From Nocardioides stalactiti (GTDB lineage: Bacteria > Actinomycetota > Actinomycetes > Propionibacteriales > Nocardioidaceae), in contig NZ_JACEFC010000018.1 of NCBI RefSeq assembly GCF_014180715.1, positions 1-51,553 on the forward strand: a stretch of DNA of 51,553 nt, read 5' to 3'. The first letter of the stretch is position 1. The number at the start of each line of letters is the position of its first letter. Under the pieces are notes generated by a model that saw only the letters and a program-made list of their open reading frames with translations, had not been told where the DNA came from and did no database searches. Position numbers and translations under genes: made by a program. Below, in pieces: positions 1-9,209 of the stretch.

Positions 1-1278
1 CGTCGTGCGGATCCCGCCCACCCCCAGCTCCCGGAGCGCGCGCCGGGCGCCGGCGACCGCGGCAGCGCGGTCGGCGCCCCACACGACGAGCTTCCCCACC
101 AGCCCGTCGTAGTGCTCGCTCACGACGTCGCCGCGCTCGTAGCCGGTGTCGAACCGGACCCGCGGAGGCGTCGCGAGCGCGGTGATCGGGCCCGGGGTCG
201 GCAGGAACGTGCCGCCGCGCGGGTCCTCGGCGTTGATCCGCAGCTCGATGGCGTGACCGCGGATCGTGAGGTCGGCCTGCTCGAAGGAGATCGGCAGCCC
301 GGCTGCCATCCGCAGCTGCTCGGCGACGAGGTCGAGCGGCTCGCCTGAGCCGATGACGGAAACGGCCTCGGAGACGGGGTGCTCGACCTGCAGGCGGGTG
401 TTCATCTCCAGGAAGAAGAACTCGTCGTCCTGGGCGAGGAACTCCAACGTCCCGGCGCCGCGGTAGTCGACGGCCTTGGCCAGTGCGATGGACGCCTGAC
501 CCATCGCATCGGCGGTCTCCGGTGAGACCGAGGAGGCCGGCGCCTCCTCCAGCAGCTTCTGATGACGGCGCTGCACCGAGCAGTCCCGGGTGCCGATGGC
601 GACGACGTTGCCGAGCTCGTCGGCGAGCACCTGGACTTCGACGTGTCGCGGCCGCTCGAGGTAGCGCTCGACGTAGACCTCCGGCTCGCCGAAGTACGCC
701 GTCGCCTCCCGCCGAGCGGAATCCACGGCGGCGTCGGCCTCGTCGGCACCGTGCACCACCCGCATGCCGCGGCCACCGCCGCCGTACGACGCCTTCACTG
801 CGAGCGGGTAGCCGTGGATCGTCGCGAACGCCCGCACTTCGTCGCCGTCGACTACCGGGTGCTCGGACCCGGGGATCGTCGGGACTCCGGCCGCGGCGGC
901 AGCGGCGCGGGCACTGAGCTTGCTCCCCATCAGCTCCATGGCCGGGGCGGGCGGCCCGACGAAGACGCATCCCGCCCTCTGCACGGCGCTGACGAATTCG
1001 GCGTTCTCGGAGAGGAAGCCGTAACCGGGGTGGACCGCCTCCGCCCCGGACTGCTCGATCGCGCCGACGATCTTGGCCACGTCGAGATAGGACTCGGCCG
1101 CAGTGGTGCCGCCAAGCGAGACCGCCTCGTCGGCCATCCGGACGTGGAGCGCGTCGGCGTCGACGTCGGAGTGGATCGCGACGGTGGCGATGCCGAGGTC
1201 GCGGCAGGTGCGGATGACGCGGACCGCGATCTCGCCACGGTTCGCGATCAGGACCTTGGTGAACGGTGGCGTGGTCAT
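1..1278 (-). CDS. Acyl-CoA carboxylase biotin carboxylase subunit (C-terminus outside window)
   Basis: This is the ATP-grasp subunit that carboxylates biotin for an acyl-CoA carboxylase. The frame opens with ATG at 1278 and stays open to the window edge, giving 426 codons. The N-terminal [15 protein letters not shown] block, the glycine-rich ATP loop ([13 protein letters not shown], about residue 165) and the [15 protein letters not shown] active-site block are all present. The cut prevents seeing whether a biotin-carrier domain follows, as in the roughly 600-660-residue actinobacterial alpha subunits. Its ATG overlaps the cupin stop by 4 bases, so it is the last visible gene of the catabolic operon. 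Its partner is the carboxyltransferase at 3917-5449. The acyl-CoA substrate cannot be told from sequence; a terpenoid-type enoyl-CoA or propionyl-CoA is possible given the context. Confidence 0.93.
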   Translation of the reverse strand, partial: MTTPPFTKVLIANRGEIAVRVIRTCRDLGIATVAIHSDVDADALHVRMADEAVSLGGTTAAESYLDVAKIVGAIEQSGAEAVHPGYGFLSENAEFVSAVQRAGCVFVGPPAPAMELMGSKLSARAAAAAAGVPTIPGSEHPVVDGDEVRAFATIHGYPLAVKASYGGGGRGMRVVHGADEADAAVDSARREATAYFGEPEVYVERYLERPRHVEVQVLADELGNVVAIGTRDCSVQRRHQKLLEEAPASSVSPETADAMGQASIALAKAVDYRGAGTLEFLAQDDEFFFLEMNTRLQVEHPVSEAVSVIGSGEPLDLVAEQLRMAAGLPISFEQADLTIRGHAIELRINAEDPRGGTFLPTPGPITALATPPRVRFDTGYERGDVVSEHYDGLVGKLVVWGADRAAAVAGARRALRELGVGGIRTT

Positions 1279-1718
1279 GACGCGAACTCCGAGGGCGGGA
1301 GATCGACGTCGGGGAGGTTGACGACCAGGTTGTCGGGCGTCCGCGCGGTCAACCAGACCAGCCGGGCGTCCTTGCTGCGGTTGCACTCGATGTGGGGCAG
1401 CCACGGCGGCACCTGCACGAAGTCGCCCTCGTCCAGGTCGTAGTACTCCCGGTAGCCCTCCCCGAAGTAGATGCGAGCCTTGCCCTCGAGCACGTAGCCG
1501 CCGGTCTCCGCACCCGCGTGGTGGTGCGGGACCGACCGGTACGCCGGGTCGTTGAGCACCTTGCCGAGCCAGATCCGGTCAGCACCCATCCCGCGGTGGA
1601 TGGCGGCGATCCGGGTCGCCCCGGCGCTCTGGCGCGTCTCCACGGTCAGCTGGTCGGCCGTCACCACGGCCGGAGCCCGGTCGTTCCGCACGCCGGTCCG
1701 GAGGTGGGGGTTGATCAC
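1275..1718 (-). CDS. Small cupin-domain protein
   Basis: A 147-residue single-domain cupin. The metal-binding motif is visible as a His cluster (H65-H67), E71 and H109, spaced as in cupin motifs 1 and 2 ([17 protein letters not shown], then [11 protein letters not shown]). It could be a small dioxygenase, an isomerase or a sugar/acid-binding protein; nothing in the sequence decides. The GTG start overlaps the preceding SDR stop by 4 bases and its own stop overlaps the biotin-carboxylase ATG, so it is translated inside the operon and probably acts on an intermediate of the same pathway. No signal peptide, so cytosolic. Confidence 0.8.
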   Translation of the reverse strand: MINPHLRTGVRNDRAPAVVTADQLTVETRQSAGATRIAAIHRGMGADRIWLGKVLNDPAYRSVPHHHAGAETGGYVLEGKARIYFGEGYREYYDLDEGDFVQVPPWLPHIECNRSKDARLVWLTARTPDNLVVNLPDVDLPPSEFAS

Positions 1719-2692
1719 GACGCACCCGTCCGCTCCAGGGGCCGGCGCTGGTCACCGGCGAACTCGGACACGACCGACTGCGACGTCGGGACGATGCCGG
1801 AGTCGGCGGTGCCGAGGACCGGCATCGCCGGCCGGGCGCGCTCCAGCAGGTCGGTCAGCTCGTGGGCGACGTCGTCGGTGGACCACCGACGGCCGAGGTC
1901 GGTGACGACACCCTCGTGCCAGCCCTCGTTGACGAACACCTTGCTGCCGAGGACCGTGAAGGTCCGCCCGGTGACGTCTCCGGCCTCCTCGCTGCAGAGC
2001 CAGGCCAGCAGCGGACTGGCGTTGGCGGGGTCCATGACGTCGAACTCCCCCTCGCGCGCGGTCATCGTGTCGGCGAAGAGCGTCGCCGTCATCCGGGTCC
2101 GGGCGTTGGGCGAGAGCGCGTTGACGGTCACCCCGTAGCGCCGCAGCTCCTCGGCGACGGTGATCGTGAACGCGGCGATGCCCGCCTTCGCCGCGCTGTA
2201 GTTGGCCTGGCCGATGTTGCCGAAGAGGCCGGCTGGCGAGGTGGTGTTGACGATCCGGCCCGAGACGGGTTCTCCGCTCTTGTGGGCGGTCCGCCAGTGC
2301 CGCGCGGCGGCGCGGGTCAGCAGGAAGGTGCCGCGCAGGTGGACGGCGATGACCGCGTCCCACTCGTCGACGGTCATGTTGACGAGCATGTGGTCGCGCA
2401 GGATGCCGGCGTTGTTGACGACGGCGTGCACGTCACCGAACTCGTCGACCGCCGTGGCCAGGAGGTGCGCCACTCCGTCCTCGTCGGTGACGTCGCAGCT
2501 GGCGGCGACGGCCCGGCCTCCGGCCGTCCGGATCTCAGCGACCACGTCGGCAGCGGGGTCCTCTCCGCCGGACGCGAGGTCGTTCACGACGACAGCGGCA
2601 CCGTGCGCCGCGAACTCGAGGGCGTGCGCGCGGCCGAGGCCGCGACCGGCTCCGGTGATGACGGCGACGCGGTCGTTCAACAGGTTGCTCAT
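1715..2692 (-). CDS. Short-chain dehydrogenase/reductase (3-hydroxyacyl-CoA dehydrogenase-like)
   Basis: A 325-residue NAD(P)-dependent oxidoreductase of the classical SDR type with an unusually long C-terminal tail. The cofactor loop is TGAGRGLG (G14, G18, G20), the NNAG motif follows at about 93-96, and the catalytic triad is S152-Y165-K169. The N-terminal sequence and the NILRDHML-type region resemble SDR domains of multifunctional beta-oxidation enzymes (17-beta-HSD4 type), so oxidation of a hydroxyacyl-CoA is plausible, as inference. The residues after about 250 add a segment not needed for the SDR fold. It sits 10 bases after the acyl-CoA dehydrogenase gene and overlaps the cupin start by 4 bases. 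Confidence 0.88.
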   Translation of the reverse strand: MSNLLNDRVAVITGAGRGLGRAHALEFAAHGAAVVVNDLASGGEDPAADVVAEIRTAGGRAVAASCDVTDEDGVAHLLATAVDEFGDVHAVVNNAGILRDHMLVNMTVDEWDAVIAVHLRGTFLLTRAAARHWRTAHKSGEPVSGRIVNTTSPAGLFGNIGQANYSAAKAGIAAFTITVAEELRRYGVTVNALSPNARTRMTATLFADTMTAREGEFDVMDPANASPLLAWLCSEEAGDVTGRTFTVLGSKVFVNEGWHEGVVTDLGRRWSTDDVAHELTDLLERARPAMPVLGTADSGIVPTSQSVVSEFAGDQRRPLERTGAS

Positions 2693-2702
2693 GGGTGTCT
2701 CC

Positions 2703-3893
2703 TCAGAAGGACCGGGGCAGGCCGAAGCCCTGCTCGGCGATGTGGTTGCGGACCATGTCGTTGTTGAGGGGCGCGAAGACCCAGAGCCGGACGTCGCGCC
2801 ACCACTGCTGCATCGGGTACTCCAGGCTGAAGCCGGCGCCGCCGAGGATCTCCATGCCCGTGGTCGTCGCCTTGACGGCGGCCTCCGAGGCCGCCAGCTT
2901 CGCCATGGACGAGAGGATGTCCGCGCGGCCGCCGGCGACCTCGGCGTGCGCGGCGCGAGCGAGCAGTCCGCGCGCTCCCTCCAGGGCGACCATCGCGTCG
3001 ACGAGCCGGTGCTGGACCGCCTGGAAGGACCCGACGGTGGAGCCGAACGCCGGGCGCTCAGCGGCGTAGGCGGCGGCGTACTCGACCGCCGCGCGGCCCG
3101 CGCCGATCGCGCCGGCGGCGGCGTTGACCCGCTCCCGGTTGAGCACCGACAGCACCTGGCGGAAACCCCGGCCCACCTCGCCGACCACCGCGTCGTCGGC
3201 GACCCGGACGCCGTCGAAGGTGACCTGGCAGGTGTCGAAGCCGTGCACCGCGACCGTGGGCAGCTCGCGCACGGTGATCCCGGGGGTGTCGGCAGGCACC
3301 AGGAACATGGTGATCCCGTCGATGGCGGAGCCCGCGACGTCCGCTGACCGTGCCAGGACCACGTAGACGTCGGAACGGGTAGCCCCGGAGATCCAGGTCT
3401 TCTCGCCGTCGATCACCCAGCCGCCGCCGTCGCACCGGGCCGTCGTGCGCATGGCTCGGGCGATGTCCGTACCGCCGCCGGCCTCGGTGAGGCAGAACGA
3501 CATCGTCGCGTCGCCGGCGGACAGCGGGGCGAGCCAGGTGTCGCGCTGCTCGCGCGAGCCGTGTGCAGAGAGGATCTCGATGCCCATGTAGTGCACGACC
3601 ATGAACACGGCCATGGACGTGGGGCCGGCGGCGAGCTCCTCGAGGACGACCAGCTGGTCCAGGGCGTTGCCCTCGCCTCCCTGCTCGGGGTGGGCTCCGA
3701 TCGAGGTGGCGCCGAGCTTGGCGAGGTGGGCGTGCAGCTCGTCGTCGAACTGCTCGGCGGTGTCGAGCGGCAACCGGCGCTCCGGCGGGGCGACGTCGCG
3801 CACGATCGCGCGGACGGCCTCGCGCAGCGCCTGCCGCTCCGGGGTGTCCGCGATGGGGTCTGCCGCGGCGCCGACGGCGTCGGTGATGAACAT
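2703..3893 (-). CDS. Acyl-CoA dehydrogenase
   Basis: A 396-residue flavoenzyme that introduces an alpha-beta double bond into an acyl-CoA. The FAD-contact block CLTEAGGGTDIARAM and the C-terminal MEILGGAGFSLEYPM segment are typical; the Glu in EYP aligns with the catalytic base of medium-chain acyl-CoA dehydrogenase. I chose the ATG at 3893 because a GAGAGGA ribosome site precedes it and the family begins there; the open frame extends further upstream only into non-homologous sequence. It lies 23 bases after the carboxyltransferase stop. With a dehydrogenase and a biotin-dependent carboxylase side by side, the arrangement resembles leucine/citronellol-type (Liu/Atu) pathways, an analogy rather than a substrate assignment. 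Confidence 0.93.
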   Translation of the reverse strand: MFITDAVGAAADPIADTPERQALREAVRAIVRDVAPPERRLPLDTAEQFDDELHAHLAKLGATSIGAHPEQGGEGNALDQLVVLEELAAGPTSMAVFMVVHYMGIEILSAHGSREQRDTWLAPLSAGDATMSFCLTEAGGGTDIARAMRTTARCDGGGWVIDGEKTWISGATRSDVYVVLARSADVAGSAIDGITMFLVPADTPGITVRELPTVAVHGFDTCQVTFDGVRVADDAVVGEVGRGFRQVLSVLNRERVNAAAGAIGAGRAAVEYAAAYAAERPAFGSTVGSFQAVQHRLVDAMVALEGARGLLARAAHAEVAGGRADILSSMAKLAASEAAVKATTTGMEILGGAGFSLEYPMQQWWRDVRLWVFAPLNNDMVRNHIAEQGFGLPRSF

Positions 3894-3916
3894 GGTGGTC
3901 CTCTCGGGAACCGGTC

Positions 3917-5449
3917 TCAGACCGGGTAGACGCCGTTGCGGCGGCGGATCTCGGGCTTGCGGCGGTCGCGATAGACGCGGTAGCGGGAGGCGAGCTCGCT
4001 GCGCAGGTGCTCGACCGGCACGACCGCTTCGACGGCGTTCTCGTTCGCGATCTGGAAGACGTCGATCTTCGCCTCGTACTCGGCGCGCAGACCGGCGACG
4101 AACCGCTGCCGCTCGGCCTCGTCCTCGATGGCCATGGCGCGGTTGTAGTGGACGCCGGCGATGGCGGCCTCCGGACCGAGCAGCGCGGGCTTGGCGGTCG
4201 GCAGGGCCAGGACGGCGTCGGGGTTCATCGGGCTGCCGGACATGCCGAGGTAGCCGCCGCCGTAGGCCTTGCGGACGATCACCGCGATCCGCGGCACCCG
4301 GCTCTCGGCGACCGCGAACAGCATCTTCGCTCCGTGCCGGATGATCCCGTCCCGCTCGGCGACGGTGCCGAGCATGTAGCCGGAGACGTCGACCAGGAAC
4401 AGCAGCGGCACGTTGTAGGCGTTGCACATCCACACGAACCGCGCGGCCTTGTCGGACGAGTCGCTGAACAGGACCCCCGCCTTGACCGAGGACTGGTTCG
4501 CGACGATCCCGACCGGGGCACCCTCGATCCGCGCGAAGCCGGTCACCAGCTCGGGCGCGAACAGCTCCTTGTGCTCGAAGAACGAGTCGGCGTCGACGAT
4601 GCCGTCGATGAGCTCGTGGACGTCGTACGGCGTGGCCTCGTTGGCCGGCACCACGTCCCGCAGCGGACCCACGTCGCGCGGCGGGCGTGCGGCGACCGTG
4701 GGCGGCTGCTGCTCCCAGCTGGCCGGGAGGTAGGACAGGTAGAGGCGGACCGCGTCGATCGCCTCGGGCTCGGTCGCGACCATCACGTCGGCGAGACCGG
4801 AGACCCGGGCGTGCAGGTCGGCCCCGCCCATCTCCTCGAGCGTCACCGACTCACCGGTGACCATCTCGGCCACGCGGGGCGAGCCGATGTAGGCAGTGGC
4901 AGTGCCCTTCACCATGATGGTGACGTCGCACAGCGCCGGCACGTAGGCCGCGCCGGCAGGCGACGGGCCGAAGAGAGCGCAGATCTGCGGCACCCGGCCG
5001 GAGATCTGGACCTGGTTGTAGAAGATGTTGCCCCACGCGTGGCGCCCTGCGTAGCTCTCGAACTGCTCGTCGATGCGGGCGCCGGCGGCGTCGACGAGGT
5101 AGACCAGCGGCACGCCGAGCTCGTCGGCGAGCAGCTGCATCCGGGTGATCTTCTCGAAGGTGCGCTTGCCCCAGGCGCCGGCCTTGACGGTGTAGTCGTT
5201 GGCGATCACGCACACGCGGCGGCCGTCGACGTGGCCGACGCAGGTGACCACGCCGTCTGCCGGGAGGTCCTCGAGGTGGCGGGCCAGCAGGCCGTCCTCG
5301 AGCTCCTCGATGTCGTCGAGGAGGAGCTGCAACCGCTCGCGGACGAGCAGCTTGCCGGCCGCGCGGTGCTTGTCGCGGGCAGCCTGTGGTCCGCCGATGC
5401 GAGCGGCGGCGAGGCGGAGGTCGAGCTCGTCGTGGACGTTGCTGGTCAC
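3917..5449 (-). CDS. Acyl-CoA carboxylase carboxyltransferase (beta) subunit
   Basis: A 510-residue carboxyltransferase that moves CO2 from biotin to an acyl-CoA; partner of the biotin carboxylase at 1-1278. The N-terminal half has the acyl-CoA-site segment GPSPAGAAYVPALCD and VTLEEMGGADLH; the C-terminal half has the biotin-site KAYGGGYLGMSG segment. The real start is GTG at 5449, overlapping the SDR stop (GTGA); about 130 upstream residues of the same open frame are arginine-rich antisense noise. The sequence has features of AccD-type beta subunits of unassigned substrate rather than of a clear propionyl- or methylcrotonyl-specific clade. Finding both carboxylase subunits in a P450/monooxygenase operon argues for a dedicated catabolic carboxylation step. 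Confidence 0.93.
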   Translation of the reverse strand: MTSNVHDELDLRLAAARIGGPQAARDKHRAAGKLLVRERLQLLLDDIEELEDGLLARHLEDLPADGVVTCVGHVDGRRVCVIANDYTVKAGAWGKRTFEKITRMQLLADELGVPLVYLVDAAGARIDEQFESYAGRHAWGNIFYNQVQISGRVPQICALFGPSPAGAAYVPALCDVTIMVKGTATAYIGSPRVAEMVTGESVTLEEMGGADLHARVSGLADVMVATEPEAIDAVRLYLSYLPASWEQQPPTVAARPPRDVGPLRDVVPANEATPYDVHELIDGIVDADSFFEHKELFAPELVTGFARIEGAPVGIVANQSSVKAGVLFSDSSDKAARFVWMCNAYNVPLLFLVDVSGYMLGTVAERDGIIRHGAKMLFAVAESRVPRIAVIVRKAYGGGYLGMSGSPMNPDAVLALPTAKPALLGPEAAIAGVHYNRAMAIEDEAERQRFVAGLRAEYEAKIDVFQIANENAVEAVVPVEHLRSELASRYRVYRDRRKPEIRRRNGVYPV

Positions 5450-6261
5450 GGCGCGGCCTGTCCGATCCGGTCGTCGTAGGACCGGCGCGCGTCGCGGTCC
5501 ACGTCGAGGAAGGCCCGGTCGCCGCGGAAGGCCTTGGCGAGCAGTTCGTTGGCGAAGCCGGGGAGGTTGTCGTAGAGCCGTACGTTGTGGCGCAGCGCGG
5601 TCGGCGCGTAGGCGATCGCGTGGTTGCGGCGGACCGCCGCCACGACCGACTGCGCGACCTCCTCGGGCTCGAGGTTGCGGATCCCGCGCAGCCCCTTGGT
5701 GCCGGTCACGAGGTCGGTGTTGGTGAACGACGGCAGCACCGTCGAGACACGAACGCCCTGCGGCGCCAGCTCCTGCCGCAGCGACTCCCCGAGCGCGAGC
5801 ACGCCGGCCTTGGTGGCGGCGTAGACGGCGCCGCCCGGAGGAGGGCACTTGCCGGCGATCGAGGAGATGTTGACGATGTGGCCGCTGCCGCGCTCGACCA
5901 TCCCGGGCAGGACCGCGCGGACGCCGTTGAGCACCCCCACCAGGTTGACGTCGACCGTGCGGCGGACGGTGTCGGGGTCGAGCTCCAGGAAGCGACCGAT
6001 CGGCATGATCCCGGCGTTGTTCACGAGCAGGTCGACGGCGCCCAGCTGGGACTCGACCTCCTTGACGAAGCCGGCGAAGGACTCGGCGTCGCTGACGTCG
6101 AGGTGCCCGCCGACGCCGCTGGCCGTCAGGCCGGTGGCCGTGCTGGCGGCGAGGTCGCCGTCGAGGTCGCCGATGGCGATGCTGTAGCCCTCGCGGAGCA
6201 GAGCGGCGGCGATGGCCCGGCCGATCCCGCGGGCTCCTCCGGTGATGATGGCGACGGGCAT
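5446..6261 (-). CDS. Short-chain dehydrogenase/reductase
   Basis: A 271-residue classical SDR with cofactor motif TGGARGIG (residues 7-14), NNAG (81-84), and S134-Y147-K151 catalytic residues. The C-terminal third is hydrophilic and lacks a membrane segment. The start is the ATG at 6261, which has a strong GGAGG site and sits one base after the stop of the flavin monooxygenase. Its own stop overlaps the carboxyltransferase GTG. Together with the monooxygenase immediately upstream it probably oxidises an alcohol to a ketone, or the reverse, in the same pathway; this is inferred from position only. Confidence 0.88.
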   Translation of the reverse strand: MPVAIITGGARGIGRAIAAALLREGYSIAIGDLDGDLAASTATGLTASGVGGHLDVSDAESFAGFVKEVESQLGAVDLLVNNAGIMPIGRFLELDPDTVRRTVDVNLVGVLNGVRAVLPGMVERGSGHIVNISSIAGKCPPPGGAVYAATKAGVLALGESLRQELAPQGVRVSTVLPSFTNTDLVTGTKGLRGIRNLEPEEVAQSVVAAVRRNHAIAYAPTALRHNVRLYDNLPGFANELLAKAFRGDRAFLDVDRDARRSYDDRIGQAAP

Positions 6262-6262
6262 G

Positions 6263-7852
6263 TCAGTGACCTCCTGCGATGAGGCGGCGACGGGTGTCGG
6301 CACCGGGGTGCGCGGCCGGTGCGGCCGCGGCGTACTCGTAGTCGTCGTGCACGACGCGGCGCTGGTGCCACCACGCGTGCAAGGTGGACGTCGGCCGCAG
6401 GAAGGGCGCATCCCCGTGGGCGTCGACGTAGTAGCTGTTGGACCCGGCGCACGACGGGTTGACGAAGATGGTGTCGCCGACCTTCGCGCGCATCCGCTCC
6501 AGCCAGTGCTCCTGCGCCGCAGCCGAGATCTCCACCCGGGTGGCCCGCTGTCGATCCGCCTCGCGCACCACCTGCACCGCGTGCCGCGTGCACAGCTCCC
6601 AGGCGGTGAACAACGAGGGGCCGGCGACGCCGTACGGCCCGGGGCACAGGAAGAGGTTGGGCCAACCGCGGACCGAGGTGCCTTCGTAGGTCTGCTTGCG
6701 GTCCTTGACCCAGTGCTCGTTGAGCGTCAGGCCCTCGGTGCCGTAGAGGTCGTAGGGGACGTCGAAGACCTTGAACCCGGTGGCGAGGACCAGGGTGTCG
6801 ATCGGTCGCTCCACCCCGTCACGGGTCCGGATACCCGTCGCGGTGATGCGCTCGATGCCGTCGGTGACGAGCTCGACGTTGTCGCGAAGGAACGCCCGGT
6901 AGTAGGAGTTGGAGAACGACGGCCGCTTGCAGGCGAAGCCGTACGACGGGGTGAGCTTCTCGCGCAGCTCCGGGTCCGGCACCTGGGCCCGGAGGAAGGC
7001 GCGGCAGACCTGCTCGAGGCCCTTCACCGCGTACGGCGCCTGCCGGTTGTAGATCCCGCTGAGCGCGATCACCTCGGTCGCCGCACTGGTCCCGAACCGC
7101 AGGGCGCGGTGGGCGAAGGGCACCGTGCCGAGGGCGGCACGCGCCGGACCGGGGATCCGGGGGTTCACCTTCGGCAGCACCCAGATCGGGGTGCGCTGAT
7201 AGACCGTCAGGGAGCCGACGGTCGGAGCGATCGCCGGGATCACCTGCAGGCCGGAGGCGCCGGTACCGATCACGGCCACGCGCTCGCCGGTCAGGTCGTG
7301 GTCGTGGTCCCAGTCCATGGTGGAGATGACGTGGCCCTCGAAGTCCTCGAGCCCGGGGATCTCCGGCGGCTTCGGGGTGATCAGGCTCCCGTGGCACGAC
7401 AGCAGGAACCGGGCGGTGACGTGGTCGCCACCGGCCAGGGACAGGCGCCACACGTGGTCCGCCTCGTCGAAGCGGGCCGAGGTGACGTCGGCGTGGAAGC
7501 GGATCTTGTCGCGCAGGCGGTAGCGGTCCGCGCAGTGCTCGGCGTACTGCTTCAGCTCGTGGCCCGGGGCGAACGCCCGTGACCAGGACGCGTTCGGCTC
7601 GAAGACGTAGCTGTAGGTGAAAGACGGGATGTCGACGGCCACGCCGGGGTAGGTGTTGTCGCGCCAGGTGCCGCCGACCTCGCCCTTCCTCTCGAGGATG
7701 ACGACGTCCTCGATCCCGGCCTTCTGCAGCATGATCGCTGCACCCATGCCGGCGAAGCCGGCGCCGACGACCGCCACGTGGTGGTCGGGCACCGTCTCGT
7801 CGGGCACGGTGACGTCGGGTACGGCGCGGAGCGGCGTCTTCCTGCGGGCCAT
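6263..7852 (-). CDS. Baeyer-Villiger-type flavin monooxygenase (altered fingerprint)
   Basis: A 529-residue class B flavin monooxygenase that would insert one oxygen from O2 into a ketone using FAD and NADPH. The FAD site is VVGAGFAGMG (28-37), the first BVMO fingerprint is intact as GGTWRDNTYPGVAVD (60-74), the NADPH site is VIGTGASGLQ, and an ATGF motif lies near 360. The second fingerprint, normally F-x-G-x3-H-x3-W-P/D, reads F171, G173, S177, W181, D182: the His is Ser. It may still be a Baeyer-Villiger enzyme, an N- or S-oxygenase, or a pseudo-oxidase. It lies 13 bases after the P450 gene. No signal peptide. Confidence 0.85.
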   Translation of the reverse strand: MARRKTPLRAVPDVTVPDETVPDHHVAVVGAGFAGMGAAIMLQKAGIEDVVILERKGEVGGTWRDNTYPGVAVDIPSFTYSYVFEPNASWSRAFAPGHELKQYAEHCADRYRLRDKIRFHADVTSARFDEADHVWRLSLAGGDHVTARFLLSCHGSLITPKPPEIPGLEDFEGHVISTMDWDHDHDLTGERVAVIGTGASGLQVIPAIAPTVGSLTVYQRTPIWVLPKVNPRIPGPARAALGTVPFAHRALRFGTSAATEVIALSGIYNRQAPYAVKGLEQVCRAFLRAQVPDPELREKLTPSYGFACKRPSFSNSYYRAFLRDNVELVTDGIERITATGIRTRDGVERPIDTLVLATGFKVFDVPYDLYGTEGLTLNEHWVKDRKQTYEGTSVRGWPNLFLCPGPYGVAGPSLFTAWELCTRHAVQVVREADRQRATRVEISAAAQEHWLERMRAKVGDTIFVNPSCAGSNSYYVDAHGDAPFLRPTSTLHAWWHQRRVVHDDYEYAAAAPAAHPGADTRRRLIAGGH

Positions 7853-7865
7853 CGTCGACTCCTTG

Positions 7866-9209
7866 TCAGATCCGGTTGAGGTGGACGGGGAGCCCGTCCT
7901 TCACGACGGGCAGGGCGGTCAGGTCGAGCGGCCAGCGGTAGTCGTCGGGGACCGACCACGAGAACTCGCGGAGCAGCTGGTGGAACGTCGCCTTGACCTC
8001 CATCCCGCCGAAGTACAGGCCGATGCACTTGTGCACGCCCCCGCCGAAGGGCTCCCACGCCAACCGGTGGGCCTTGTCCTCGCGGCGCTCGTCGGAGAAT
8101 CGATCGGGATCGAAGCGGTGCGGCTCGGGCCAGATCGCCGGGTCGTAGTGGTTGGCGTAGAGCGGCACGATCACGGAGGTGCCCGCCGGGACGTGGTGGC
8201 CGAGCAGGACCGTGTCCTTCACCGCCTGCCGCGGGAGCACGGGCACCGGCGCGTGCAGGCGCAGGGCCTCCTTCATGCACTGGTCCAGGAGAGGCAGTGC
8301 GTCGAGGTCGGACAGAGAGGTGATCGCCTCGAGCGAGTCGGCCTCGTCGCGGAGGCGCTGCTGCCACTCGGGGTGTCTGGCCAGGTAGTAGGCCATCGTG
8401 GTCATCGTGATGGTCGAGGTGTCGTGCGCGGCCATCAGCACGAAGATCATGTGGTTGACCACATCGTCGTCGGTGAAGGTGTTGCCGTCCTCGTCCTGCG
8501 CCCGGCACAGGTTGGCGAACAGGTCGTCGCCGCCCGCGCTGCGCTTGTGGCCGATATTTGTGTGGAAGAACTCCTCCAGCACCTTGCGGGCCTTGAGCCC
8601 GCGGTCCCAGCCCAGACCGGGCACGGGCTTGCGGACGATGCTGGCGCCGGCGCGGACGGCGGCGATGAAGGCCTTGTTGAGGCGTGCGGCCTCGGAGTCG
8701 GTCAGGTGGACTCCGACGAAGACGTCGAGGGCGATGTCGAGTGTCAGTTCTTTGAGGTTGTCCTGCACCCGGAAGTCCGGTCCGCTGCTCCAGCGGCGCA
8801 GACGCTGCTGAACGGTGGGGACCATCCGGGCCAGGTAGCCCTCCAGCTCCTGCCGGCCGAACGCGGACTGCATGACCCTGCGGTGGGCGTGGTGCTCGTC
8901 GAAGTCCATGAGCATCACGCCGCGCTCGAAGAACGGGCCGATGAAGTAGCCCCACGCCGGGGCGTTGGCGAAGGCGCGCTCCCGGTTGACCAGAACCTGT
9001 TCGGCAGCGTCCGGCCCTTGAGCGACCACGCTGGTGACGCCGAAGTTGTTGATCAGCGACAGGTCGCCGTAGGTCTCGCGCAGCCGGGCGTACTCCCGCA
9101 GCCGGCCCTCGTGGGTGCGGAACCGCAACATCTGGGTGACCATGTTCGTGCCGTCCCCCCGGACCGCCAACAGGTCGCTGTCGGCAGGGACCTCGAGTGC
9201 GATGCTCAT
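7866..9209 (-). CDS. Cytochrome P450
   Basis: A 447-residue soluble bacterial P450. The I-helix oxygen motif is A260-A261-H262-D263-T264, the K-helix ExxR is E314-x2-R317, and the haem loop FGGGVHKCIG places the thiolate ligand at C395. There is no N-terminal membrane anchor. I chose ATG at 9209 because it overlaps the stop of the preceding SDR (ATGA) and the family starts there. A P450 needs an electron donor; no separate ferredoxin is visible in the operon, so the 2Fe-2S-containing reductase at 10129-11211 is the nearest candidate. It likely hydroxylates the hydrophobic starting compound or an early intermediate. Confidence 0.94.
   Translation of the reverse strand: MSIALEVPADSDLLAVRGDGTNMVTQMLRFRTHEGRLREYARLRETYGDLSLINNFGVTSVVAQGPDAAEQVLVNRERAFANAPAWGYFIGPFFERGVMLMDFDEHHAHRRVMQSAFGRQELEGYLARMVPTVQQRLRRWSSGPDFRVQDNLKELTLDIALDVFVGVHLTDSEAARLNKAFIAAVRAGASIVRKPVPGLGWDRGLKARKVLEEFFHTNIGHKRSAGGDDLFANLCRAQDEDGNTFTDDDVVNHMIFVLMAAHDTSTITMTTMAYYLARHPEWQQRLRDEADSLEAITSLSDLDALPLLDQCMKEALRLHAPVPVLPRQAVKDTVLLGHHVPAGTSVIVPLYANHYDPAIWPEPHRFDPDRFSDERREDKAHRLAWEPFGGGVHKCIGLYFGGMEVKATFHQLLREFSWSVPDDYRWPLDLTALPVVKDGLPVHLNRI

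Noticed and set aside
5450..5848. N-terminal extension of the carboxyltransferase.
   Set aside because: It is arginine-rich and antisense-like, overlaps the SDR gene, and the GTG at 5449 fits the overlap pattern and family length.
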